A stretch of 64,000 nucleotides of DNA from Bacillota bacterium (GTDB lineage Bacteria; Bacillota; Clostridia; Christensenellales; CAG-138). The stretch covers positions 109,943 to 173,942 of the forward strand of contig JAEWCL010000024.1 in NCBI GenBank assembly GCA_023390655.1. Direction: 5' to 3'. The notes under the pieces are model-generated. The model was not told where the DNA came from and searched no databases. It saw nothing but the letters and a program-made list of their open reading frames with translations. Both the position numbers and the translations under genes were made by a program. Of the stretch, positions 8,668 to 17,097 are shown one piece after another; positions within the stretch are counted from its first letter, which is position 1; each line of letters starts with the position of its first letter.

Positions 8668-9555
8668 CTATTTTATATCTGAAATGACGCCTTTTTCTTT
8701 TAGTAATATTTTATCCTCAAGCACTTCTCCAATATAGGTCGAACCCAGTATCAGAACCCCTCCGACAATCTGAGGGAATGTTAATGTTTCGCCAACAAAA
8801 ATTACGCTGAACAGGATGCCAAACAAAGGTTCCAAAAAACTGTAGGACACGATTTCCACGGATTTCATATGCGTATAAACGGAAAAGTACAGGGTATAGG
8901 CAACACCCGTATGCAATACCCCCAAGAGTATGGTGCAGATCACTGCCATTGTATCCATCTGTACAATGGTAAAGATCGATCCATCCATCAATACGAATGG
9001 CAGTAAAACAACCATTGCTGCAAGTATTTGCACAAATGTGGCCGTTTGATTATCCACCCTGGCTTTCACTTTGCGGTTAATAAGGACAATGGTTGCATAA
9101 AGCATCCCCGAAACAGCGCTCAGCGCCATTCCCATATATCCGTACCCTTCCGATACATTATGGCCGACAATCAGAAAGAGGCCAAGAATGGAAAAGAGGA
9201 TGACCGCAATATGAATCTTTGAAATCCTCTCTTTCAACACCAGCGGCGCCAGTATCATGACATATACCGGGCTCATATTGTAGATGATAACAGCGGAGGA
9301 GATGCTCGTATGCTTGAACCCGTAGAACAGCGTTAACCAGCCAAACCCCAGCAATACGCCTGAAATAACATAGGGTATCAAAAGCCGCCATTCCGCCTTC
9401 GCCGCCTTTTTCATTTTCATTGCAGCAAAAAGAACAGGCAGCGCAATGAACGCCCTAAGATACGCAAGGTTTAGTGCGGACAATGGAATGAACCTTGTAA
9501 ATACGCCCAGGCTCCCCCAAATAAGCATAACAAGCGCCAATTTCATTCTGTTCAT
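8668..9555 (-). CDS. EamA/DMT-family transporter
   Basis: Protein of 295 residues with ten predicted membrane helices arranged as two EamA repeats (about 5-135 and 150-280), the usual size and plan for drug/metabolite exporters of the RhaT/YdcZ type. It begins MNRMKLALVMLIWGSLGVF, a typical first helix with Gly-rich turn. The substrate cannot be read. The gene lies 75 bases downstream of an AraC regulator in the same direction, which makes that regulator its probable controller. Its ribosome site AAGGGG lies inside the 3' arm of a terminator-like hairpin (see 9558-9608), so translation or transcription may be conditional. Confidence 0.85.
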   Translation of the reverse strand: MNRMKLALVMLIWGSLGVFTRFIPLSALNLAYLRAFIALPVLFAAMKMKKAAKAEWRLLIPYVISGVLLGFGWLTLFYGFKHTSISSAVIIYNMSPVYVMILAPLVLKERISKIHIAVILFSILGLFLIVGHNVSEGYGYMGMALSAVSGMLYATIVLINRKVKARVDNQTATFVQILAAMVVLLPFVLMDGSIFTIVQMDTMAVICTILLGVLHTGVAYTLYFSVYTHMKSVEIVSYSFLEPLFGILFSVIFVGETLTFPQIVGGVLILGSTYIGEVLEDKILLKEKGVISDIK

Positions 9556-9557
9556 AG

Positions 9558-9608
9558 AAAAAACCCCTTATCTTTCACTAAACTCTAGATTAGCGCAACG
9601 ATAAGGGG
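9558..9608 (-). promoter_or_regulatory. Terminator-like hairpin that contains the EamA ribosome site
   Basis: On the minus strand a nine-base perfect stem CCCCTTATC / GATAAGGGG (27-base loop with a small inner CTAA/TTAG helix) is followed by six T and then, two bases later, the EamA ATG. The 3' arm contains the only Shine-Dalgarno sequence, AAGGGG. The structure could end the araC transcript and, when formed, also hide the ribosome site. Confidence 0.6.
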
Positions 9609-9630
9609 CTGTATTGTATAAAATTGCACC

Positions 9631-10386
9631 CTACGCCTTTACCTGCTCCACATAGGCTCCCGGCGTAACACCATACATTTTTTTGAATTCCCGAATGAAA
9701 TGGGCTTGGTCATAAAATCGTAATTCCGCGCAAATATCAAGCACGTCCGCACCTTTGCTCAACAGTCCTTTTGCTTGCGCAACCCGGTATTGCAAATGGT
9801 ACGCGGCGGGCGTGGTTAAATACAGCTTTTTAAAAGTTCTGATGACCGAAAATTTATTCAGGCCGGATATTTGCTCAAGCTGATCCAGCGTGATATCCTC
9901 CTTTGCGTGATTTAATATGTAGTCATGGACGCCTTTTATAATATCGCCCGCGCTTTCCGTTTCCGCAGCGTCTTGTTCCGCAAACTCCAGCAGCAACTCA
10001 ATGAGTATATTTTCCAATGTGTCCGGGGCCGTTTCCGTAAGCAACTGTTCAATAAAGCTGATTAACCTTTGAGCCTGATCGCCTGTTAACCTCTTTGCCT
10101 GATGAAAGCGAACCGCATCGCGATAGTAGCCGGGATCGACATACAGCATGACGTATGCCCAGTGATTGATATCGTTTGGCGCGCATCTATGAGTCATCAA
10201 TGGCGGTATTATGATGCCGTCGCCCGGTCCGTAATGAATGGCCCTGCCGTTCAATGTGAAGTCGGTGGAGCCTTCCGCGATATACCCCAATGAAAGCTCA
10301 TTGTGGACATGCTGCTTATAGGCATGGAGGTCGTTTTTACACAGCTTGATCTCCACGCCTTTCATAATGCTTCTGCTAAATTCCAT
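9631..10386 (-). CDS. AraC-family transcriptional regulator
   Basis: An N-terminal cupin-like ligand domain (about 15-135, with HNELSLGYIAEG and PPLMTHRC) is followed by a C-terminal pair of AraC helix-turn-helix motifs (about 150-250) with the family-typical AHFIREFKKMYGVTPGAY end. The reading frame is open to a GTG at 10461, but a TACAAT -10-like box at 10469-10474 would put the transcript start there; I therefore prefer ATG at 10386 (251 residues), with ATG at 10413 as alternative; neither has a strong ribosome site. It lies directly upstream of the EamA transporter gene and probably controls it, with an unknown small-molecule effector. Confidence 0.85.
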   Translation of the reverse strand: MEFSRSIMKGVEIKLCKNDLHAYKQHVHNELSLGYIAEGSTDFTLNGRAIHYGPGDGIIIPPLMTHRCAPNDINHWAYVMLYVDPGYYRDAVRFHQAKRLTGDQAQRLISFIEQLLTETAPDTLENILIELLLEFAEQDAAETESAGDIIKGVHDYILNHAKEDITLDQLEQISGLNKFSVIRTFKKLYLTTPAAYHLQYRVAQAKGLLSKGADVLDICAELRFYDQAHFIREFKKMYGVTPGAYVEQVKA

Positions 10387-10536
10387 ACACCGTTCTTGTT
10401 CGATACCGCGCATAGTCCCGTCAGACCCCAACCACTGTCTTTTATTTGATTCCGGACCCACTGAAACAATTGTACCACAAGAACATATTCACAGGATACG
10501 ATCTAACCCCCACTGCATTTCATTTTGCAAGAATCG

Positions 10537-10578
10537 GCAAAAAAATTCGCCCCGACCAACAGAGGAGGGTCGGGGCGA
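10537..10578 (-). terminator. Rho-independent terminator of rnr
   Basis: Eleven-base perfect stem TCGCCCCGACC / GGTCGGGGCGA, ten-base loop, followed on the minus strand by AATTTTTTT. Confidence 0.9.
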
Positions 10579-10599
10579 TGTTATGTTCTGGATTACCCG

Positions 10600-12705
10600 T
10601 TACGTCCGTTCCAGTTCAAAATCGATATTCCGTGCATCCATATGCACCGCCGCCATGCGGACAGAAACCGTATCGCCGAGCCGGTACACCCGCCCGTGGC
10701 TGCGGCCTACCATACGGTAGCCTTTTTCATCGAAGACATAATAATCGTCATCGAGCGTGCTTGCGCGCACCAGCCCTTCTACCGTATTGCCCAGCTCGAC
10801 GAAAAAACCGAAGGACACCACGCCCGCAATGACACCTGCGAAACTTTCGCCGATGCGCCCCTTCATGTATTCGCACTTCTTGAGATCGTCCACGGCGCGC
10901 TCCGCCTCCATGGCGACGCGCTCCCGGCGGCTACAATGCTCCGCAACATCATGCAGGCCACTGTTGAGCTTATTGACCTGCTTTTCATTGAGTTCCCCAT
11001 GCAGCATCATTTTGATGATGCGGTGGCCCATCAAATCCGGGTACCGGCGTATGGGGGAGGTAAAGTGGCAATAGCGCTGTGCAGCTAAGCCAAAGTGCCC
11101 GAGGCACAGCTCCGCGTAGCGCGCCTTCTGCATAGCGCGCAGCACCACCTTGCTGACCACATTCTCCTCAGGCGTGCCATGCGCAAGATCCAGCACCTTC
11201 TGGAAGGCACGGGGCTGCACATCCCGGATGTTGCGGATACCGTAGCCAAGCGTCTGCAAAAACGCGTTGAGCTCTTGTAGCTTCTCCTTATCCGGCGCTT
11301 CATGCACGCGGTAGAGGAAGGGCGCTTTAAGGTCATACATATGCTGGGCCACGGTTTCGTTGGCGAGCAGCATGCATTCTTCAATGATGCGGTTGGCGAT
11401 GCCGCGCTCCGCTTTTTCAATGTTGACGGGCCTGCCCTTGGTGTCAAGCCGGATGCTCGCTTCCGCAAGGTCAAAGTCTATGCTGCCGCGTTTGACCCTG
11501 CGCGCGTTCAAAATCCCGCAGAGCGTTTCAAGCTCCCGCAACGTGGGCACGAGTTCCGCATACTTTTTCTGCTGTGCGGCGTCCCCCTGCAGCAGCTTTG
11601 TAATGTCCTCATACACCAGGCGGTACTTGGAACGGATGACGGTTTCCGTCAAACGGTGCCGAAGCACCTTGCCCGCGCCGTCGATTTCCATAAAGCAGGA
11701 AAGCGTGAGCCTGTCTACATTGGGGTTTAGGGAGCAGATGCCGTTTGATAATTCCTCCGGCAGCATGGGAATGACGCGATCCGTCAGATAGACGCTGGTG
11801 CCGCGTTCATATGCGTCGCGGTCTAGCGCGCTGCCTTCCTTCACATAATGGGAAACATCCGCAATGTGCACGCCAAGGTAGAGGTTGCCGTTTGAGAGGC
11901 GCTCCAGGCTGATGGCGTCGTCAAAGTCCTTTGCGTCAGCACCATCTATGGTGAAAATCAGCTTGTCCGTGAGGTTTTCGCGCGTGATAAATTCATCCGC
12001 CGCAACGTCCTTGCCGATAAGCCTTGCCTGCCGTGCAGCGTTTTTGCTGAACTTCTCCGGCAGCTGGAACTGACGGACGATGGACAATACATCCGTCCCC
12101 GCCTCATCCTTGCCGCCGAGTATCTCGATGATGGCGCCGAGCATCGGCCGCCTGCCATCCGGATATTCTAAGATTTCTGCAACCACCTTGTCCCCCGCCT
12201 GCGCCTTCATAGTGCGGTCCTTGGGGACAAACAGGTCCATGGAGACCCGCGTTTCATCGGGAATGATATACCCGCTCATGCGGCTGTCCTGTTCAAATGT
12301 GCCTACAATCTGCGTAAACGCGCGCTGCGCAACCAGTGCAACCTCCGCCTCCGGCGAACCGTTGCGGCTGAATTGCTCCGTATAGCGCACCCACACGGTG
12401 TCCCCATGCATGGCGCCGTGCATGGCGTCCGCAGGCACAAACGCGTCCTGCCCGCCACCCTGCGGCACAAAGAAACCGAAGCCCCGGGAGTGCCCCTGCA
12501 TTCTTCCAAGCGTGAGGCCCGTATGTTCCGGCAGGGCCAGCTTGCGCTTTCTTGTGAGCAGGATGCGGTTCTTTTCCAAAAGCTCGCGGATCGCCGCCTG
12601 CGCCGCATCCTTCTCTTCCTTAAATTGTTCGAGCAGCGCCTCCATTGAGAGGGGCTTCCCCGCCTCCGTCAGCGCCTGTATAATCTGTTCTTGCATACTT
12701 TTCAT
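10600..12705 (-). CDS. rnr: Ribonuclease R
   Basis: Protein of 701 residues with the RNase R order: N-terminal winged-helix/cold-shock part (1-240), RNB exonuclease domain with the Mg-binding DGADAKDFDDA motif (254-264) and a C-terminal S1 domain (about 615-700). It degrades structured RNA 3' to 5' and takes part in rRNA and tmRNA-linked mRNA decay. It lacks the long Lys-rich tail seen in E. coli RNase R. secG lies just upstream, the conserved Gram-positive secG-rnr order; the usual next gene smpB is absent here, where an AraC regulator follows after a terminator. Confidence 0.96.
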   Translation of the reverse strand: MKSMQEQIIQALTEAGKPLSMEALLEQFKEEKDAAQAAIRELLEKNRILLTRKRKLALPEHTGLTLGRMQGHSRGFGFFVPQGGGQDAFVPADAMHGAMHGDTVWVRYTEQFSRNGSPEAEVALVAQRAFTQIVGTFEQDSRMSGYIIPDETRVSMDLFVPKDRTMKAQAGDKVVAEILEYPDGRRPMLGAIIEILGGKDEAGTDVLSIVRQFQLPEKFSKNAARQARLIGKDVAADEFITRENLTDKLIFTIDGADAKDFDDAISLERLSNGNLYLGVHIADVSHYVKEGSALDRDAYERGTSVYLTDRVIPMLPEELSNGICSLNPNVDRLTLSCFMEIDGAGKVLRHRLTETVIRSKYRLVYEDITKLLQGDAAQQKKYAELVPTLRELETLCGILNARRVKRGSIDFDLAEASIRLDTKGRPVNIEKAERGIANRIIEECMLLANETVAQHMYDLKAPFLYRVHEAPDKEKLQELNAFLQTLGYGIRNIRDVQPRAFQKVLDLAHGTPEENVVSKVVLRAMQKARYAELCLGHFGLAAQRYCHFTSPIRRYPDLMGHRIIKMMLHGELNEKQVNKLNSGLHDVAEHCSRRERVAMEAERAVDDLKKCEYMKGRIGESFAGVIAGVVSFGFFVELGNTVEGLVRASTLDDDYYVFDEKGYRMVGRSHGRVYRLGDTVSVRMAAVHMDARNIDFELERT

Positions 12706-12838
12706 TACTACTTTCTTTATGTACTACTCTTGGCAGAGGTAGAGACATCTTTGCGGTCTTTTTGCCGCTAACCTGTTTTTATCGTACCCGCGAATGCGCC
12801 GCTTCAACCCCGGCAGTGCGCATTTTCCCGCACAAATG

Positions 12839-12870
12839 AAAAAACGCCACGCAGTCCGCGTGCCGTTTTT
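12839..12870 (-). terminator. Hairpin between secG and rnr
   Basis: Stem of about 14 bases (AAAAAACGCCACGC with its near-perfect complement) with one mismatch, A-rich on one side and T-rich on the other, so it can work on either strand. On the minus strand it would partly terminate secG transcripts before rnr. Confidence 0.6.
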
Positions 12871-12897
12871 CACATGTAACATCACTTTTCCGCAGAA

Positions 12898-13146
12898 TTA
12901 TGCCTGCGGCAGCGCCACCATAATGATCGAAAGAACGCCCATTGCGATGGCGAGTATCTTCGTGAGCTTCTGGAGCTTTGCTTCCTTGGTCGCGGCCTTA
13001 CCCTTTACGGAAAGGGAAGACGACTCCCCGCCGAATGCCGCGCCAAGACCAGAGGTCTTTGCCTGCTGCATCAGCACGACAGCAATAAGCACTACAGAAA
13101 CGATTAGCAAAATGATGGTAATGATCAAACGAGGGATATCCATCAA
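12898..13146 (-). CDS. secG: Preprotein translocase subunit SecG
   Basis: Small membrane protein of 82 residues with two hydrophobic helices (about 5-24 and 59-81) joined by the family-typical cytoplasmic loop containing MQQAKTSGLGAAFGGE, the SecG signature region. SecG joins SecY and SecE in the protein-conducting channel. It has its own sigma-A promoter (13177-13205) and a ribosome site GGAGGTATG. It lies between gpmI and rnr, the standard place in Firmicutes. Confidence 0.95.
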   Translation of the reverse strand: MMDIPRLIITIILLIVSVVLIAVVLMQQAKTSGLGAAFGGESSSLSVKGKAATKEAKLQKLTKILAIAMGVLSIIMVALPQA

Positions 13147-13176
13147 AACATACCTCCATCCATGACTGCAAAACCC

Positions 13177-13205
13177 ATTCTATCACGCCGGACAGGCCAA
13201 CGCAA
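13177..13205 (-). promoter_or_regulatory. Sigma-A promoter of secG
   Basis: Minus strand TTGCGT, 17-base spacer, TAGAAT, about 30 bases before the secG start. Confidence 0.65.
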
Positions 13206-13233
13206 GCAAAACTTGTACAATCATAATTTCTCC

Positions 13234-13263
13234 GTGGAAAACAGCTTTACCACTGTTTTCCAC
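13234..13263. repeat. Perfect 11-base hairpin between gpmI and secG
   Basis: GTGGAAAACAG and CTGTTTTCCAC with an eight-base loop. No T run follows on either strand, so it is not a standard terminator; it could block 3' decay of the glycolytic mRNA. Confidence 0.6.
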
Positions 13264-13276
13264 GATATTGATTTTG

Positions 13277-14815
13277 TTATGCCTCGATCAGGCATTTGCC
13301 CGTCATATCCTCGGGCACGGGCAGGCCTAAGAGCGTGAGGATCGTCGGCGAAAGGTCGGAGAGCCTGCCGCCATCGCGCAGCTTCACATTCTTGCGTTCC
13401 GGGTCCACCAGGATGCAGGGCACAAGGCTTGTGGTGTGCGCCGTAAACGGGCCGCCCGTTTCGGGGTCGATCATCATTTCCGCGTTGCCGTGATCGGCCG
13501 TGATGATGCAGCGCCCGCCCATCTCAAGGATGGCGTCCACGACCTGCTTCACGCAGGTATCCACCGCATGTACGGCAGCCATTGCGGCTTCCATAATGCC
13601 CGTATGGCCGACCATATCGGGGTTGGCAAAGTTTAAGATCATCACGTCATACGCGCCGCTCTTGACGCGCCTGACCGCTTCCTCCGCAACCTCATACGCG
13701 CTCATTTCGGGCTGTAAGTCATAGGTTGCGACCTTGGGGGAAGGGATGAGCGCGCGCTCTTCTCCCGTATACGGCTGCTCTACGCCGCCGTTGAAGAAGA
13801 ACGTGACATGCGCGTACTTTTCCGTTTCCGCGATGCGCAGCTGCGTTTTTCCGAGTTTTGCAAGGTACTCGCCCAGCGTGTTCGTAAGCGCCACAGGCAG
13901 GTAAGCCACGTTGACATAGGGCCCAAACGTTTTGTCGTACTGGGTCATCGTCACATAGTAAAGCGGGAAGTACGTGCGCAGGAACCCGTCAAACTCCGGC
14001 AGGATCAGCGCGCGGGAAATTTCACGCGCGCGGTCGGGGCGGAAGTTGTAGAAAATCACACTGTCGTTTGCGGAAATGGTCGCAACGGGTGTGCCGTTTT
14101 CCGTGACCACGGCGGGAAGCACAAACTCATCCATCACGCCAGCTTCATAAGAGCGCTCCATCGCGGAAACCGCGCTTCCCACCGCAACACCGGTGCCGTA
14201 CACCATAGCGTCATACGCCTTTTGTACGCGCTCGTAGCGGTTGTCACGGTCCATAGCGTAATAGCGTCCCATCACGGTTGCGATCTTGCCGCAGCCAAGC
14301 TCCTTGAGCTCCGCTTCCAACTGCTCGATAAAGCCCTTTCCGCTGTCGGGCGCGACATCGCGGCCATCCATAAAGCAATGGATGAACACGCGGGTAAGCC
14401 CCTTATCCCGGGCCAGCTTCACAAGCGCATACAGATGCGTCAAGTGGCTGTGTACGCCGCCGTCCGAGCAAAGGCCCATCAGGTGCAAGGCGGAATCGTG
14501 CCTGCGGCAGTTCTCTATCGCGCCGTAAAACGCGGGGTTCTCAAAAAAATCCCCGTCGATAATGGATTTGCTGATGCGGGTGAACTCCTGGTATACGATA
14601 CGGCCCGCGCCGATGTTCAGGTGCCCGACCTCGGAGTTGCCCATCTGCCCTTCGGGCAGGCCCACATCCATGCCGCTCGCGCCGATGCGGGTATGCGGGT
14701 ATTTTTCCCACAGCGCCATGACGTTCCTGGCGCCGTCAGCTAAGATGGCGTTGCCTTCCGCTTCCTTCCGGCAACCGAAGCCATCCAATATGATCAATGC
14801 GGTGACTGCCTTCAT
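13277..14815 (-). CDS. gpmI: 2,3-bisphosphoglycerate-independent phosphoglycerate mutase
   Basis: Protein of 512 residues of the alkaline-phosphatase superfamily. The metal-binding DGFG near the start and the catalytic Ser in GNSEVGHLNIGAG (Ser61) are present, as is the C-terminal ADHGNAEMM metal motif. It interconverts 3- and 2-phosphoglycerate using two Mn ions. A GTG six bases further upstream is also in frame, but the GAGGTG ribosome site is positioned for the ATG used here. It follows tpiA by eight bases in a pgk-tpiA-gpmI run. Confidence 0.97.
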   Translation of the reverse strand: MKAVTALIILDGFGCRKEAEGNAILADGARNVMALWEKYPHTRIGASGMDVGLPEGQMGNSEVGHLNIGAGRIVYQEFTRISKSIIDGDFFENPAFYGAIENCRRHDSALHLMGLCSDGGVHSHLTHLYALVKLARDKGLTRVFIHCFMDGRDVAPDSGKGFIEQLEAELKELGCGKIATVMGRYYAMDRDNRYERVQKAYDAMVYGTGVAVGSAVSAMERSYEAGVMDEFVLPAVVTENGTPVATISANDSVIFYNFRPDRAREISRALILPEFDGFLRTYFPLYYVTMTQYDKTFGPYVNVAYLPVALTNTLGEYLAKLGKTQLRIAETEKYAHVTFFFNGGVEQPYTGEERALIPSPKVATYDLQPEMSAYEVAEEAVRRVKSGAYDVMILNFANPDMVGHTGIMEAAMAAVHAVDTCVKQVVDAILEMGGRCIITADHGNAEMMIDPETGGPFTAHTTSLVPCILVDPERKNVKLRDGGRLSDLSPTILTLLGLPVPEDMTGKCLIEA

Positions 14816-14822
14816 GTGCACC

Positions 14823-15569
14823 TCAATAGTTGACGACCTTGGAGAAATCCTCGGCCTTCAGGCTCGCGCCGCCGATGAGGCCGCCGTCGATCTCGGGCAT
14901 GGCCATCAGCTCGGTTGCGTTCTTGGGGTTCATGCTGCCGCCGTACTGGATGCGCACCTTTTCGGCGGTTTCCTTGCCGTATACGCTCGCGACCGCCGCG
15001 CGCACGACGCCGACAGTCTCGTTCGCCTGCTCGTTGGTGGCGGTCTTGCCGGTGCCGATGGCCCAAATGGGTTCATAGGCGATGACAAGCTTCTCTACAT
15101 CCGCAGCGGCAATATCCTTCAACGCCGCGACCGTCTGGCCGGAAACGAATGCGTCGGTCTCACCCGCTTCGCGCTGGTCAAGCGACTCGCCCACGCAGAT
15201 GATGGGCGTGATGCCCGCGGCAATCGCCGCCTTGGCGCGCGCGTTGACGCTTTCATCGGTTTCACCAAAGTACTGCCTGCGCTCACTGTGGCCAATGATG
15301 GCGTAACTCACGCCAAAGGCCTTTAGCATATCGGCGCTGACTTCGCCGGTGAACGCGCCCTTTGCCGCCCAGTGGATGCTCTGGGAGCCAAGCTTGATGT
15401 TGGTTCCCGCGATCAGCGGCTGCACCACCGCGAGATCCACATACGGCGGGCAGACGACGACTTCCGCCTGCGCGTCCTTCACCAGGGGAATGAGCTCGGT
15501 TACAAGCGCCTTCGCCTCGTCGGGCGTCATGTTCATTTTCCAGTTGCCTGCAATGATGGGTTTACGCAT
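14823..15569 (-). CDS. tpiA: Triosephosphate isomerase
   Basis: Protein of 248 residues, normal length. The substrate-binding GNWKMN (8-13), the catalytic His in IIGHSERR and the catalytic Glu in AYEPIWAIGTG followed by the mobile loop are all intact. It converts dihydroxyacetone phosphate and glyceraldehyde 3-phosphate in the cytoplasm. A strong AGGAGG ribosome site precedes ATG. It is separated from pgk by a 168-base spacer filled with hairpins. Confidence 0.97.
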   Translation of the reverse strand: MRKPIIAGNWKMNMTPDEAKALVTELIPLVKDAQAEVVVCPPYVDLAVVQPLIAGTNIKLGSQSIHWAAKGAFTGEVSADMLKAFGVSYAIIGHSERRQYFGETDESVNARAKAAIAAGITPIICVGESLDQREAGETDAFVSGQTVAALKDIAAADVEKLVIAYEPIWAIGTGKTATNEQANETVGVVRAAVASVYGKETAEKVRIQYGGSMNPKNATELMAMPEIDGGLIGGASLKAEDFSKVVNY

Positions 15570-15604
15570 GGATGAGTTTCCTCCTAAAAATTTGATTGAG
15601 GCCG

Positions 15605-15725
15605 TTGGGACTTCGCCCCAAACCCCACCAAAGGGACACCTCCCTTTGGAATCCCTTACGCTTTCTTTTGCTTCTTTTCTTTCGTGGAAAGAAAAGAAGT
15701 GGGGCTTAAAGGGGGCAAAGCCCCC
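15605..15725. repeat. Cluster of four hairpins between pgk and tpiA
   Basis: Four adjacent inverted repeats fill the spacer: 15605-15621 (TTGGGAC-type stem with a TTC loop), 15628-15649 (nine-base stem CCAAAGGGA / TCCCTTTGG), 15671-15699 (13-base perfect stem CTTCTTTTCTTTC / its complement, loop GTG) and 15711-15725 (GGGGGC / GCCCCC). It has no coding content and looks like a dispersed intergenic repeat element rather than a terminator. It sits inside the glycolytic mRNA. Confidence 0.65.
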
Positions 15726-15737
15726 TGTCGTTATCTC

Positions 15738-16925
15738 TTACTTATCGTTGAGCGCGGCCACGCCGGGCAGCTCCTTACCTTCGAGGAACTCAAGAGAAGC
15801 GCCGCCGCCGGTGGAGATATGCGTCATCTTCGCGGCAAAGCCCAGCTTCTTGACAGCGGACGCGGAGTCGCCGCCGCCGATGATGGTGGTGCCGTCGCAG
15901 TCTGCGCAGGCCTGTGCCACGGCCTTGGTGCCTTCCGCAAACGCGGGGAACTCAAACACGCCCATAGGCCCGTTCCAGATAACGGTCTTTGCCGCCCTGA
16001 TGGTCTCCGCAAACAGCTTTGCGCTTTCCGGCCCGATGTCAAGGCCCATCCAGCTTTCGGGGATGGCGTCTGCCTTTACGGTCTTATGCTCGGCGTCCGC
16101 GGCGAACGCGGTGGCGACCACGGTGTCAACGGGCAGCAGCAGGTTCACGCCCTTTTCCTCTGCCTGCTTCATAAGATCGCGGGCGAGGTCGATGCTTTCC
16201 GCATCAAGGAGCGAAGAGCCGATTTCATAGCCCATGGCCTTATAGAAGGTGAACATCATGCCGCCGCCGATAATGAGGCTGTCGCACTTGTTCAGCAAGT
16301 TGGTAATGACGCCGATCTTATCCGCAACCTTTGCGCCGCCCAGGATGGCGACGAACGGGCGGGCGGGGTTATCGAGCGCTTCGCCCATGATGGAAAGCTC
16401 CTTGCCGATGAGGAAGCCCGCAACTGCCGGGAGATACGCTGCAACGCCTGCCGTGGAAGCATGCGCGCGGTGCACGGTGCCAAACGCGTCGGATACGAAG
16501 ATATCCGCCAAAGACGCGAGCTTGCGGGAGAATTCGGGATCGTTGTCCGTCTCTTCCTTGTGGAAGCGGACGTTTTCAAGCAGCACGACTTCGCCATCCT
16601 GCATGGCCGCAATGGCCGCATTGGCGCTTTCGCCGATGGTGTCCTCGGCGAACACGACCTTCACGCCGGGGAGGTGGGATGCAAGCTTGCCCGCAACGGG
16701 GCGCAGGGAATACTGCGGATCCACCTTGCCCTTGGGACGGCCCAAGTGAGAGCAGAGGATGACCTTTGCGCCCTGCTCAAGCAGGTATTTGATGGAGGGG
16801 AGTGCCGCGACAATGCGCTTATCGTCCGTTACATTGCCCTCCGCATCCAAGGGAACATTGAAATCCACGCGCACCAATACGCGCTTGCCTTTTACATCGA
16901 TGTCCTGTATGGTTTTCTTTGCCAT
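15738..16925 (-). CDS. pgk: Phosphoglycerate kinase
   Basis: Protein of 395 residues with the N-terminal RVDFNVP substrate motif (about 19-25), the SHLGRPKG segment, and the C-terminal GGGDSASA nucleotide/substrate loop. It makes ATP from 1,3-bisphosphoglycerate. The frame is open for 44 more codons upstream, but AGGAGG lies seven bases before the ATG of MAKKTIQD, so that start is used. First gene of the pgk-tpiA-gpmI run; gap and eno are not beside it. Confidence 0.97.
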   Translation of the reverse strand: MAKKTIQDIDVKGKRVLVRVDFNVPLDAEGNVTDDKRIVAALPSIKYLLEQGAKVILCSHLGRPKGKVDPQYSLRPVAGKLASHLPGVKVVFAEDTIGESANAAIAAMQDGEVVLLENVRFHKEETDNDPEFSRKLASLADIFVSDAFGTVHRAHASTAGVAAYLPAVAGFLIGKELSIMGEALDNPARPFVAILGGAKVADKIGVITNLLNKCDSLIIGGGMMFTFYKAMGYEIGSSLLDAESIDLARDLMKQAEEKGVNLLLPVDTVVATAFAADAEHKTVKADAIPESWMGLDIGPESAKLFAETIRAAKTVIWNGPMGVFEFPAFAEGTKAVAQACADCDGTTIIGGGDSASAVKKLGFAAKMTHISTGGGASLEFLEGKELPGVAALNDK

Positions 16926-16979
16926 ATCCATTCCTCCTGCCGTATAATAATTATTTCTTATAATAACGCCAAGCTTTTT

Positions 16980-17035
16980 GCATAGGTTTTCCCTATGCTC
17001 TGCTGTTATTTTAACATATTGGGCCGCACGCGCAA
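16980..17035 (-). promoter_or_regulatory. Promoter region of pgk with a downstream inverted repeat
   Basis: Minus strand TTGCGC (17030-17035), 16-base spacer, TAAAAT (17008-17013). Just after the expected start point lies GCATAGG-N5-CCTATGC (16980-16998), which could be an operator or a 5' mRNA hairpin. Confidence 0.45.
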
Positions 17036-17097
17036 GGGGATTCTGGGTTAGGCGCAATTCGCTGTTAACAAAATATTCCCCTGAAAAGAAGGGGTGC

